Source: Candidatus Krumholzibacteriota bacterium (lineage in GTDB: Bacteria; Krumholzibacteriota; Krumholzibacteriia; JACNKJ01). Taken from it: a DNA stretch of 62,683 bases. The position numbers and the translations under genes are program-made. This document shows, one piece after another, positions 13,343 to 23,000 of the stretch (the stretch's first letter is position 1; every line of letters begins with the position of its first letter). Under the pieces are notes generated by a model, which saw only the letters and a list, made by a program, of their open reading frames with translations, was not told the DNA's origin and did no database searches. The stretch lies in NCBI GenBank assembly GCA_016933175.1, contig JAFGBK010000002.1, positions 1-62,683 on the forward strand. Reading direction: 5' to 3'.

Positions 13343-14062
13343 ATGGTCCTGCGCGAGGAGATGATCCGCCGCAGCCCCCTGCGCGTCCTCGAGCGCTCGC
13401 TGGGCGGGGGCCTCGCCCCGGGCGAGATCGGCGTCGTGACGGCCCGCAAGGGCGTGGGCAAGACGGCCTTCCTGGTGGGCGTCGGCCTGGACGAGGCCCT
13501 GCGCGGCCGGAAGGTCCTGCACGCGACCCTGCGGCGCTCCGTCGAGCAGGTCACGCGCTACTACGACGAGATCTTCACGGCCCTGGCGAGCAGCCGGCGC
13601 CTGGAAGATCACGCCGAGAGCCGCATCGCCATGGAACGCCACCGCCACGTCCTCAGCTACCGCGACAGCGACATCAGCGTCGGTCGGATCCGCGAGTCCC
13701 TGGGCTTCCTGGCCGAGCACGCCGGCTTCCGGCCCGACGTGATCATCCTCAACGGCTTCCCCGACTTCGAGGGCGGCGATCCCGACCTGCCGGAGGTCAT
13801 GCTCGCCCTGCGCGAACTCGCCCGCGAGTGGCGCCTGACCCTGTGGATCAACGCCCTGCGCCACCGCGAGGGCCAGGAGCGCGACGAGCGCGACGTGCCC
13901 GTCAACGTCGCCCGCTGCGACGCGGCCATCGCCATCATCCTGCGCCTCGAGTCGCAGGCCGACCACGTGCGCCTGCGCATCGTCAAGGACCGCGACGCCG
14001 CCGAGCTGCCCGACCTGCGCCTGGAGCTGGACCCGGCGACCCTCCTGCTGCGCTGGCGCTGA
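13343..14062 (+). CDS. RecA/KaiC-like P-loop ATPase of unknown role
   Basis: 239 residues; ATG preceded by AGGAGG overlapping the end of EF-G. A Walker A motif ARKGVGKT is at 34-41 after a short lead with GGGLAPGE, the arrangement of KaiC/RadA/DnaB-like RecA-fold ATPases. A Walker B-like strand DVIILNGF lies near 132-139, and the C-terminal half has the alternating strand-helix pattern of the same fold. It lacks the second KaiC domain, a zinc finger and any membrane segment. The tight spacing to EF-G implies co-transcription. I do not recognise a named family; a regulatory or recombination-type ATPase is only a guess. Confidence 0.7.
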   Translation: MVLREEMIRRSPLRVLERSLGGGLAPGEIGVVTARKGVGKTAFLVGVGLDEALRGRKVLHATLRRSVEQVTRYYDEIFTALASSRRLEDHAESRIAMERHRHVLSYRDSDISVGRIRESLGFLAEHAGFRPDVIILNGFPDFEGGDPDLPEVMLALRELAREWRLTLWINALRHREGQERDERDVPVNVARCDAAIAIILRLESQADHVRLRIVKDRDAAELPDLRLELDPATLLLRWR

Positions 14063-14199
14063 ACGCGGCTCTTGCCAGGCGCGGCCCACCTACGGTATGA
14101 CTCCTTGGGAACGACCGCCGCCGCTGCCCCCGATTCGCGGGGGCGCGGGTCGGTTCGGCCCGCGATCCGCACAGGAACGGCGCCAGTAGAAGGTTGCCA

Positions 14200-14829
14200 A
14201 TGCCCATCGAGCACCGGGTCGCCGACGGCGAGTGCATCTACAGCATCGCCCAGCGCTACGGCCTTGCCCCGGACACCCTCTGGAACCATCCCGCCAACCA
14301 GGATCTGAAGGACGCCCGCGGGGACCAGGCCATCCTGGAGCCCGGGGACGTCGTGACCGTCCCTGACCGGCGCGAGAAGCGCGAGTCCTGCGGCGGCGGC
14401 GCGCGGCACCGGTTCCGCCGCAAGGGCCTGCCCGCGCGCCTGCGCGTCCGGATGGTTCTGGGCGGCGAGCCCTATGCCGACGAGCCCTACACACTCGACA
14501 TCGACGGACGAATCAGCGCTGGCCGCACGGACGCCGACGGCCATGTCGACGTGCCCATCAGGCCTGGGGCGCGGCGCGGCGTCGTCACCCTCCGCGGAGA
14601 GAAATTCACCTTCGACCTGGGCACCCTCCACCCCGCCGACACCGACGCCGGCGCATCCCAGCGGCTGGAGAACCTCGGCTACCTGGACGAGGAGGACGCG
14701 GAGGCGGGAGACGAGGCGGCGGCCATCGCCGAGGCTGTGAAGCGCTTCCAGGAGGAGGCCGGCCTGGACCCGACGGGCCAGGTCGACGATACGACCCGAC
14801 AGCGGCTGGTGGAGGCTCACGGCAGCTGA
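14200..14829 (+). CDS. LysM and peptidoglycan-binding domain protein of the injection-system-associated type
   Basis: 209 residues from ATG 14200 (a TTG six bases earlier is less likely). Residues about 4-57 are a LysM-like fold (HRVADGECIYSIAQRYGL, then a WNHPAN segment and a GDVVTVPD end); 65-140 is a small beta-rich linker domain with RHRFRRKG; 150-205 is a PG_binding_1 domain with LENLGYLD and FQEEAGLDPTGQVDD. There is no signal peptide. From memory, proteins with exactly this three-part layout sit beside PAAR/VgrG and toxin genes of type VI-like contractile injection clusters in proteobacteria and other phyla. Here the next gene, 36 bases on, is a large unknown protein, so the pair looks like a chaperone/adaptor plus effector; no PAAR or VgrG gene is in the window. 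Confidence 0.8.
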   Translation: MPIEHRVADGECIYSIAQRYGLAPDTLWNHPANQDLKDARGDQAILEPGDVVTVPDRREKRESCGGGARHRFRRKGLPARLRVRMVLGGEPYADEPYTLDIDGRISAGRTDADGHVDVPIRPGARRGVVTLRGEKFTFDLGTLHPADTDAGASQRLENLGYLDEEDAEAGDEAAAIAEAVKRFQEEAGLDPTGQVDDTTRQRLVEAHGS

Positions 14830-14865
14830 GCGGACGCGGGAGCAGACCAACGAGCCGGGGAGAGC

Positions 14866-17277
14866 ATGCCCGCGGACTTCGTGACCGGCACCGTACCCTT
14901 CGCCGATCTCGAGGCGGAGGTCGACGAGATCAAGGCGGCCATCAAGGACCGCTACGAGGCGGAGCCGGGCGCCCGGCTCACGGAGGACACCCTCAAGCGC
15001 GGCGCCGGCATCACCTGCGTCTACATGAAGGAGACCGTGAAGCCCGGGACGTGGCCGGACCGCTCGGACCGGCCGGCGCGCCGGGCGCACGGACGCTTCC
15101 TGCGCCTCGTGGCCCAGGTGACGCGCCGTGTCGAGCGCAAGGGCCTGACTGGCCTCTGGGAGAAGGCCGTCCCCCACCGCATCGCCAAGGCCTTCCGCGA
15201 CAACCTGGGCGGGGCCGTCCAGTCCACGGTCTTCCTGGGCTTCGACGTCATCGGAACGGTCGTCGACGTCATCTTCGCCGGCGCCGGCGCCGGCTGGGCC
15301 AAGTGCGTCAAGGTGGGCAAGAACCTGGAGATGCCGGTGGAGATCGGCCTCATCTTCGGCGGCGACACGATCAGCCTCCTGGCGGACAAGGGCAGCGGCT
15401 TCACCGTCCAGCAGGGCGTGCGCGAGACCGGGCGGACCAAGTACCAGGCGGAGGGCAAGCGTTACGAGACCCTGATCACGCAGCGCCTGGCCACCCTCGA
15501 CCCGGCGGCGGCCAAGGCGACCTTCCAGGCCCTCAGCCGCGTCTGCCGCTACTACGTCCCGAAGGTCCACGTCCACTTCGGGCAGTGCCTGAAGGCCTAC
15601 GAGGCCTTCTACGAGGTGGCCTACCGGGGCCGCGAGCCCGCGCGCGTCGACCGGCGCCCCCGCGCCCGCCGGCTCGAGCTGAAGACCTGCGACGAGACGG
15701 TGGACTGTGTGCAGCGCGTCTACCGCCTCTACCACGAGATCCACAAGCTCAAGCAGTACCTCGTCCCCGTCGTGCGCTTCGTGAACGCCGCAAGCTGCCA
15801 GGCCGGACTCTGGTCGGACTACTGGCGGGAGAAGGAGCTGTGGAAGCTGGACGAGGCCGAGGGCCTGCTGCGCGGCTTCGACCACGTCGCGCACGACTGC
15901 TGCGACGGCAACCGCATCTGCTTCGGCCCGCAGAAGATCTTCCTGGACGAGCACCGCGCCTTCCGCGAGCGGCCCCTGCCCTCGGCGACGCAGCAGGTGC
16001 GCGTGAACGAGAGCCGGCCCCATGCGCCCATGCCGACCGCGACCCGCACGCCCATGTGGCGCCCCACGGCGAGCAAGCGGGAGCGCCGCGGCGACGACAC
16101 CTTCCACGGCCACCAGAAGAAGGCCCAGGCCGAGCGCAAGAAGCGGCTCAAGGCCTTCCAGCGCCTCCTCAAGCAGGACCGGGATCTCCAGCGGCGCCGC
16201 AAGGAGTTGAAGGAGGCCACCAAGAAGGCACTCCTGATGGAGAAGGACGAGCGCATCGCCCGCTTCGTGGACGCCGGCACGGAAGCCGCCGGCGCGGCAG
16301 GGGACGCCGGCCAGCGCTTCACGCGCCTGCTGACGGACGTCGGGCTCCTCGTGGAGCACCGCCACTGGCTGGCCGGCAAGCTGCGCTGGCTCACGCGCTA
16401 CCTCGCGCCCACGAGCCGCACCGAGGTGGCCGTGGACGTGGTCGCGCTGACGGTGGGCATCGGCGGCGGCGTGGCCGTGACGGTGGTCACCGAGGGGATC
16501 GGCGCCGGCGTGGGAGCGATGATCATCGTGGCCGCCTGGGGCGTCGGCAAGCTGGTCGGCGGCTGGATCCTCAAGCTCCTCACCGGCAAGCTGGAGGGCG
16601 CCTACGACGACTGGATCCTCCAGCGCGGCCGCGAGTGGTACGGCGGCAAGCTCTCGGGGCGCAAGCGCCTGCGCCTGATCCGCAACAGCGAGCCGTCGGT
16701 GAAGGTGGCCAGCCACCTCGTCAGCGCCGCCAAGAACTACCGCCGCCTCGAGTACTACCGCGGCGCAGACAGCCTGGCCGACCGGATCAAGGATTGTGAG
16801 GACCTGACGCAGTACGTGTGGGCCGTGCACAAATTCCAGCACCACGCCGTCAAGGTCGTGGAGTACAACCGGCCCCTGCTGGACTTCGTCCTGACGGTGA
16901 CGCGCAACCTCGAGCGGTGGGAGAACCGCCTCGCCAATGGCGCCGGGCGCTGCCTCCGGGCCTGCCACGACTTCGTGGCTTCGGAAGGGGCCAGCGGCGA
17001 GGATTGCTGGCATTCCCATGTGGCGAGCTGCGGCCGTTTCTACAAGAGGAAACGCTTCAACTTCTTCCGGCAGGCCAGGAACACGGCCGACCTGGCCGAC
17101 CGCAAGTCTCGGTCCTGTTACGGGCCGTTTTCCAAGACCCTCGCCAAGTACGCGCGACGGCCCCTGGACCTCAGCCTCTCCTTCTCCACGGCCTCGCGAG
17201 GAGCCCACCGCACCAAGGTCCGCCAGGCCCTGGAAGAGCTCGAGGCCGATCGGATCATCCGGGACGAGGAGAACTAG
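14866..17277 (+). CDS. large unrecognised protein, candidate effector paired with the LysM protein
   Basis: 803 residues, ATG 14866 after GGGGAGAGC. No family recognised. Visible parts: charged N-terminus (1-110); a hydrophobic Gly/Ala-rich stretch (about 120-178, with GAGAGWAKC); a helical region rich in Cys, His and aromatic residues (180-370, including DETVDC and HDCCDGNRIC); a Lys/Arg-rich coiled coil (about 410-465); and a Gly-zipper hydrophobic segment (about 522-570: GIGGGVAVTVV, GIGAGVGAMIIVAAWG). The C-terminus is again Cys-rich (CLRACHDF, DCWHSHVASC) and ends with an acidic tail. There is no signal peptide. The glycine-zipper segment resembles membrane-inserting parts of pore-forming or injected toxins, and the preceding LysM protein supports delivery by a contractile system, but no immunity gene is obvious. 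Function is inference only. Confidence 0.7.
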   Translation: MPADFVTGTVPFADLEAEVDEIKAAIKDRYEAEPGARLTEDTLKRGAGITCVYMKETVKPGTWPDRSDRPARRAHGRFLRLVAQVTRRVERKGLTGLWEKAVPHRIAKAFRDNLGGAVQSTVFLGFDVIGTVVDVIFAGAGAGWAKCVKVGKNLEMPVEIGLIFGGDTISLLADKGSGFTVQQGVRETGRTKYQAEGKRYETLITQRLATLDPAAAKATFQALSRVCRYYVPKVHVHFGQCLKAYEAFYEVAYRGREPARVDRRPRARRLELKTCDETVDCVQRVYRLYHEIHKLKQYLVPVVRFVNAASCQAGLWSDYWREKELWKLDEAEGLLRGFDHVAHDCCDGNRICFGPQKIFLDEHRAFRERPLPSATQQVRVNESRPHAPMPTATRTPMWRPTASKRERRGDDTFHGHQKKAQAERKKRLKAFQRLLKQDRDLQRRRKELKEATKKALLMEKDERIARFVDAGTEAAGAAGDAGQRFTRLLTDVGLLVEHRHWLAGKLRWLTRYLAPTSRTEVAVDVVALTVGIGGGVAVTVVTEGIGAGVGAMIIVAAWGVGKLVGGWILKLLTGKLEGAYDDWILQRGREWYGGKLSGRKRLRLIRNSEPSVKVASHLVSAAKNYRRLEYYRGADSLADRIKDCEDLTQYVWAVHKFQHHAVKVVEYNRPLLDFVLTVTRNLERWENRLANGAGRCLRACHDFVASEGASGEDCWHSHVASCGRFYKRKRFNFFRQARNTADLADRKSRSCYGPFSKTLAKYARRPLDLSLSFSTASRGAHRTKVRQALEELEADRIIRDEEN

Positions 17278-17302
17278 GCCGCCGGCGCGCCTAGCCGGCG
17301 GC
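17278..17302 (+). terminator. 9-bp GC hairpin just after the 803-residue protein
   Basis: GCCGCCGGC (17278-17286) pairs with GCCGGCGGC (17294-17302) with a 7-base loop, immediately after the stop codon. No T-run follows, so termination is plausible but unproven. Confidence 0.4.
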
Positions 17303-17350
17303 ATGCGGCCTGGCGGATCGGCTCGAACAGGCGGCATGCGGGCCGGCGGA
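17297..17350. repeat. two 21-base direct repeats, 33 bases apart
   Basis: Copies at 17297-17317 and 17330-17350 begin with the identical GGCGGCATGCGG and end with GGCGGA, differing at two of the three bases between. They lie in the 230-base gap before the beta-propeller gene. Meaning unknown; they could be a protein-binding site pair or simple duplication. Confidence 0.5.
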
Positions 17351-17507
17351 CCGGCCCGCGCCAGCGCCGGGGCGGCGTCGATTTCGGTGGAACCTCGCCG
17401 TGAATACACCGTACATTCCCCGGTATCCGACACCGTCCCGACCGCCACATCCGATCCCCCACTATCGCCGCTCCAGCGGCTGCACTTTCTTTGCACGAGG
17501 TGCCACC

Positions 17508-18788
17508 ATGTCAACATACGCTCCCACGGCAGCCGGAGCGCGCCGCCTCGCATCGGCCGCTCGGTTCCCGCTCGTCCTGATCCTGCTGCTGGCCCTGTCC
17601 CTGCCCGCCGCTGCCAGCGACTGGCGGGGTCGCAGCGAGACGCGGGACGGTGTCGCCCACGTGATGAATCCCGATCAGCCCATGGAGTCCGCGCAGACCC
17701 TGCCGCTGAAGGAGCTCTGGCGTCTGGGCGGAGACAGCGAGGACGAGAACGAGTTCTTCGGCCTCATCTCGCGCATCATCACGGACGCCGACGGCAACGT
17801 CTACCTGCTGGACAGCCAGCTCAGCGAGGTCAAGGTCTACTCGGCCGACGGCGAGTACCTGAACACCCTCGGCCGCGAGGGCGAGGGCCCCGGCGAGTTC
17901 ATGCGCGCCAACAGCGTCTTCTTCGCGCCCGGCGGGACCATCGGCGTGCTCCAGGCCGCTCCGGCCCGCCTGGTCCGGCTCACCCACGACGGCGAGCCGG
18001 CCGGCGACTTCGATCTGCCCACGCGCGAGGACGGCGGCTTCCGCATCTTCATGGGCGCCCAGAGTGCCGGCGACCAGCTCTACTTCCTCTACATGGACCA
18101 GATCTTCGACCAGGGCCACCTGACGCAGAACTGGACCCTGAGCAGCATCGACGCCGAGGCACAGGCCGTGGCCGAGTACTACAACGAGGCGCGCGAGTTG
18201 GACTTCGCCAATCTCGTCATCGACGAGGAGAAGCTGGACACGGTCCAGAACCGCTGGATGGTCGGCCATGACGGCCGCGTCTACGCGGCCGCCAGCCACG
18301 ATCGCTACGAGATCATGAGCTGGGAGGCGGACGGCGGCGGCGCCCGCGTCATCGAGCGCGACTACGATTCCTACAAGCGCGACAGCGACCAGAAGCAGGA
18401 GATGTACGACCTTTACGAGGCCTTCACGCGGCAGGCGCCCAACGCCACCATCAAGGTCAGCGACAACGACGCGGACGTCTTCCGCTTCTACCCGCGCGAG
18501 GACGGCAGCCTCTGGGTGCTTTCCAGCCGCGGCGTTCGCGAGCGGCCCGAGGGCGCGCTGGGCGTCTTCGACGTGTTCGACGCCGACGGGCGTTTCGTCC
18601 GCCGGGTGACGCTCATGGGCGAGGGCGACCCGCGCCAGGACGGCCTTCACTTCATGGGCGACCGGCTCTACGTGGTCACCGACCTGATCTCCGCGGCCCT
18701 GGCCCTGCAGGGCGGCGGCGTGGCCGGCGGCGAGGAGGAGGAGGAGGCCGCGCCCATGGCCGTCATCTGCTACCGGATCGGCAGCTAG
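17508..18788 (+). CDS. exported six-bladed beta-propeller (NHL-like) protein, first gene of an efflux operon
   Basis: 426 residues from ATG 17508 (GAGG just upstream). Positively charged start, then LVLILLLALSLPAAAS forms a signal peptide with likely cleavage after about residue 38. The mature protein has repeated blade-like units such as DADGNVYLLDS, GEYLNTLGREGEGPGEF and EDGSLWVLSS, typical of 6-bladed/NHL-like propellers common in FCB bacteria. An acidic Glu run (GGEEEEEAAP) is near the end. It ends 17 bases before the adaptor lipoprotein of an RND pump, so it is probably co-transcribed and periplasmic; a ligand-binding or sensing role for the pump is inference. Such propellers elsewhere are often of unknown function. 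Confidence 0.8.
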   Translation: MSTYAPTAAGARRLASAARFPLVLILLLALSLPAAASDWRGRSETRDGVAHVMNPDQPMESAQTLPLKELWRLGGDSEDENEFFGLISRIITDADGNVYLLDSQLSEVKVYSADGEYLNTLGREGEGPGEFMRANSVFFAPGGTIGVLQAAPARLVRLTHDGEPAGDFDLPTREDGGFRIFMGAQSAGDQLYFLYMDQIFDQGHLTQNWTLSSIDAEAQAVAEYYNEARELDFANLVIDEEKLDTVQNRWMVGHDGRVYAAASHDRYEIMSWEADGGGARVIERDYDSYKRDSDQKQEMYDLYEAFTRQAPNATIKVSDNDADVFRFYPREDGSLWVLSSRGVRERPEGALGVFDVFDADGRFVRRVTLMGEGDPRQDGLHFMGDRLYVVTDLISAALALQGGGVAGGEEEEEAAPMAVICYRIGS

Positions 18789-18805
18789 ACCGGAAGGACG
18801 ACGCG

Positions 18806-20068
18806 ATGCACCGTATCGCACAGGCAAGGAAGCGGCCGCACGGCGGCCGCGGGTGGTACCCGATCCTCCTGCTGTCGGCCGCGCTGGCCCTGGCCGGCTG
18901 CGGGGACGGCGGTGGCGACGGCGGCGCCGCCGACAGCACGGCGGCCGACAGCGCCGGGGCCGAGACGCAGAAGAACGAGAAGCAGAGCAGCGTGGAAGCC
19001 GCGGCCGTGATCCGCGGCGATCTCGTCCTGCCCATCACGGCCGAGGGCCATGTCCGCGCGCGCCACGAGGCGGACATCCGCAGCGAGGTGGCGGGCCGCG
19101 TGAGCATCATGGCGGCGGTCGAGGGCGAACGCGTGCGCGCCGGCCAGATCCTGCTGCGCCTCGACGACCGCGAGTACCGCGTCGCCCTGGTCGAGAGCGA
19201 ATCCACCTACCTGCAGGCCCTGGGCCGGCTGGCCGTCGAGGACGAGCCCGCGGCCCTGAGCGAGCGACTGCAGGTGGGCGACGCCACCGGCCGGAACGGC
19301 GGCGACATCTGGCGCGACTCCCTGGACGAGCAGCTCGCCGCCCTGCAGGACGGCGGTTATCGCCGCGAGCTGGCCGAGGCCCGCACGGGCATGGCTGGCG
19401 CGCGGGCGGCGGCCGAACGGGCGCGCTTCAACCTGGAGCGCTGCGAGATCCGGGCTCCCTTCGACGGCGTCGTCACGGACCTCACCCTCTCGCCCGGCGA
19501 GTGGGTCAGCGCCGGCCAGGTGCTCTGCTCCCTGGTGGACGATGTCCACCTGGAGGCCGAGGTGGAGGTGCTGGAGTCGGAGCTGGGGCACCTCGCGCTG
19601 GGCCGCCCGGTCCTGATGGCCGTGCCGGCCCTCGGCGACACCCTGCCCCTGACCGTGGACATCGTCAGCCCGCGGCTGACGCCCGAGAGCCGCAGCTGCG
19701 GGGTCCGCCTGCGTTTCGAGAACCGCGACGGCCGCATCAAGCCGGGCATGTTCGTTCGCGCCGACATCGCCGGCGAGATTCTCCCGGACCGACTCCTGGT
19801 GCCGCGCGAAGCGGTCCTGACGCGCGACGGCCGTCCCCTGGTCTTCAAGATCGAGGACGGCATCACCCAGTGGATCTACGTGCGGCTGGGCAGCCGCAAC
19901 GCGCGCTTCGTCGAGGTGGAGCGGGTCCTTCAGGGCGGCAGCCTGGCGGCCGGCGACCAGGTGGTGACCTCCGAGCACCTGACCCTGACGCACGGCGCTC
20001 CGGTCAAGGTCACGCGCCTGCACACGCCACGCACGGCCTGGCGGATAGCGGGGGACGCGGAGCGATGA
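18806..20068 (+). CDS. RND efflux periplasmic adaptor (membrane fusion) lipoprotein
   Basis: 420 residues, GGAAGGA before the ATG. A lipobox LALAGC places the acylated Cys at residue 32, followed by a Gly/Asp-rich tether. Then come a barrel-sandwich half (EGHVRARHEADIRSEVAGRV), an alpha-helical hairpin (about 120-210), the second lipoyl half (CEIRAPFDGVVTDL), a beta-barrel domain and the membrane-proximal domain (REAVLTRDGRPLVF). This is the HlyD/AcrA family that bridges the inner-membrane pump to an outer-membrane channel. It overlaps the next gene by four bases (ATGA). No TolC-like gene is in the operon, so the outer-membrane channel must be encoded elsewhere. Confidence 0.93.
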   Translation: MHRIAQARKRPHGGRGWYPILLLSAALALAGCGDGGGDGGAADSTAADSAGAETQKNEKQSSVEAAAVIRGDLVLPITAEGHVRARHEADIRSEVAGRVSIMAAVEGERVRAGQILLRLDDREYRVALVESESTYLQALGRLAVEDEPAALSERLQVGDATGRNGGDIWRDSLDEQLAALQDGGYRRELAEARTGMAGARAAAERARFNLERCEIRAPFDGVVTDLTLSPGEWVSAGQVLCSLVDDVHLEAEVEVLESELGHLALGRPVLMAVPALGDTLPLTVDIVSPRLTPESRSCGVRLRFENRDGRIKPGMFVRADIAGEILPDRLLVPREAVLTRDGRPLVFKIEDGITQWIYVRLGSRNARFVEVERVLQGGSLAAGDQVVTSEHLTLTHGAPVKVTRLHTPRTAWRIAGDAER

Positions 20069-23000
20069 TACGCGGCGCCATCCACCGCCCCATCGCCATC
20101 AGCATGCTCTTCATGGCCCTGGTGCTCATCGGCGTGCTGAGCTACCGGCGCCTGCCCGTGGATCTGCTGCCGGCCATCAACTACCCGCGCCTGACGATCA
20201 TCACGACCTACGAGGACGTGCCCGCCGGCGAGCTGGAGCGCCTGGTCACGCAGCCCCTGGAAGAGGTGGTCACGGCCCTGTCCGGCGTGCGCTCGGTGAT
20301 GAGCCGCACGCGCGAGGGCATCTCCGCCATCACGGTGGAGTACGAGTGGGGCACGCAGATGGACTTCGCCAACCTGCACCTGCGCGAGGCCATCGACCGC
20401 GTCGCCTACCGGGACGATTTCCCCGAGGACGCCGAGGCGCCGCTGATCCTGCGCTGGGATCCCACCTCGCGCCCCATCAGCGTGCTCGTGCTCGAGGGCG
20501 AGGGCCGCCAGGAGCAGCTCAGCGATTTCGCGCGCGAGGTGGTCAAGCCGGCCCTGGAGCAGGTGGACGGCATCAGCCAGGCCGAAGTGGTGGGCGCCGC
20601 CGAGCGGGAGATCCGCGTCGAGCCCGACGCGGAGAAGCTGGCCCTCTACGGTATCGACCTCGAGGACATCCGCGCGGCCCTGGCGCGCAGCAACGTCACC
20701 TTCCCGGGCGGCCGCGTCCGGCAGGGCCCCCTCTACCTGAGCCTGCGCATCGCCGGCGAGTTCGAGTCCCTGGACCAGATCGCCGCCACGGACGTGGCGC
20801 AGCGCGGCGGCCGGAACGTCCGCATCAGCGACGTGGCCCGCGTCTTCGAAGGGGTGAAGGAGCCGGAGGGCTACACGCTCCTGGGCGACGGGCAGGTGGT
20901 GTCCATCCTCCTCTACAAGGAGCCCGACGCCAACACCCTGCAGGTGGCCGCCGAGGTGGACCGCGCCCTCGACGTCCTGTCCGAAGGCTACCGCGACTTC
21001 GACTACCGCTTCGTCTACCGCGACGCCGAGTACGTCCAGGCGAGCTTCTCGGGTCTGGTTCAGTCCCTGGTCATCGGCGCCATCCTGGCCTTCCTCGTTC
21101 TCTTCCTCTTCCTGCGCGACATGCGCAGCCCGCTCGTGGTCGGCGCGGCCATCCCGGTGTCCATCTTCATCACCTTCGCCCTGCTCTACTTCGGCAAGGT
21201 GAAGCTCAACCTGATGAGCCTGGGCGGCCTCTCGCTGGCAGCCGGCATGCTGGTGGACAACGCCATCGTCGTGCTCGAGAACATCACGCGCCACCTGGAG
21301 GCGCGCCGTCCGGACGGCGCGCCGGACGCGGACGGCATGGCGCGCCGGCGCCGCGTGGCGCAGGCCGCCGAGCTGGGCGGGCGCGAGATGGCGCGGCCCG
21401 TGGTGGCCGCGACCCTGACCACGGTGGCCGTCTTCTTCCCCGTGGTCTACGTGCCTGGAATCGCCGGCGCCTTCTTCCGGGACCAGGCCCTCACCGTGAC
21501 CTTCAGCCTGCTGGTGTCCATCGCCGCCGCCCTGCTGCTGCAGCCGATGCTCGCGGCCCGCATCCTGGCGGCCCGCCGGGGCGAGCCGCGGGGCCTGTTC
21601 CGCCTGAGCGAGCGAGCCTTCAACGCCTTCAACGACCGCTACCACCGCGCCCTGGCGCGGGCCCTGGGCCACCCGCGCCGGATGCTCTTGATCCTGGTCC
21701 TCGCTCTCGCCGCCGTGGCGCTCCTGGGTGCGCGCCTTCCGCGCGGCTTCATGCCCGAGCAGAGCTCGACCAATCTGCGCCTGGAGCTGGAGCTGCCCGC
21801 CGGCGCGGCCCTGGAGGAGACGCGCCGCGTGACGGGCGATCTGGGCGCCTGGCTGGCGGAGAACCCCGACGTGCGCAGCGTCTTCAGCCAGGTGGGCCGC
21901 ACCGAACGCACCCTGGCCGCGCTGCGCGACTACACCGCGCCCAACACGGCCCGGATGACCATCATCCTGCAGTCCGGCCGCGACGGGCGCCAGCGCGCCG
22001 AGCGGGTCATGGACGCCGTGCACGCGCGCCTGGCCGGCGTGCCCGGCCTGGCCTTCCAGTTCCGCGACGAGGGCATCGGTCTCGCCGAGCTTCTCGGCAG
22101 CGGCGGCGCTCCCTTCAACCTGGGCGTCGTGGCCGAGGACCCATCCCTCGCGGCCGCCGTCGCCGAGGACCTGGAGCGGCGCCTGGCCGCCGTGCCGGGC
22201 CTCGTCGATCTCAAGGTGGACCGCGTCCTGGGCACGCCCAACCTGGTCGCCCGGCTGGACCGGGAAGAGATCCTGCGCTGCGGCCTCAGCGCCGAGCAGA
22301 TCACCCGCGAGCTGCGGGATCGCGTCAGCGGCGTCGTCGCCACCACCTTCAACGAGGTGGAGCAGCGCGTGGACATCGCCGTGCGCCTGCCCTACGACGA
22401 GCGCCGCAACCTGACGACGGCCCTCGCGGCGCCCATGCCCGTGGCGGGGAACCGGAACGTGCCCCTGGGCAGCTTCCTCCGGTTCGAGGAGGAGCGGCCC
22501 CTGCGCGAGCTGCTGCGCCGCAACCAGCGGCGCATGGTCACCATCACCGGCGACCTGCGCGGCCGCGGCCTGGACGAGGTCTGGCGCGACGCCATGGCCG
22601 TCGCCGCGGCGGGCACGCTGCCCGAGGGCGTGGAGCTGCTGCAGGCCGGCGAGCAGGAGGCCATGCGCAGCAGCTTCCGCGACCTCGGCTGGGCCATGAT
22701 CCTGGCCATCCTGCTCGTCTACATGATCCTGGCGGCCCAGTTCGAAAGCTTCCTCGATCCCCTGCTCATCGCGGTCGTGCTGCCCATCGGCCTGGCCGGC
22801 GCCATCATCGCCATCGCCGTGACGGGCAACAGCCTGAACATCCTCTCGCTGATCGGCGCCCTGGTCCTGCTCGGCATCGCCGTCAACGACGCCATCGTCA
22901 AGGTGGATACCATCCGCCGGCTGCGGGAGGAGGGCATGGAGGGACATGCGGCGGTGATGGCCGCCAGCCGCATACGCCTGCGCCCGATCCTGATGACCAG

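Noticed and set aside
13657..17553. 1298-codon open frame on the minus strand across the ATPase, LysM and 803-residue genes
   Set aside because: It is an antisense shadow created by the GC-rich third positions of the plus-strand genes; it has low-complexity Ala/Val/Gly/Leu sequence, crosses several real genes and has no recognisable domain.
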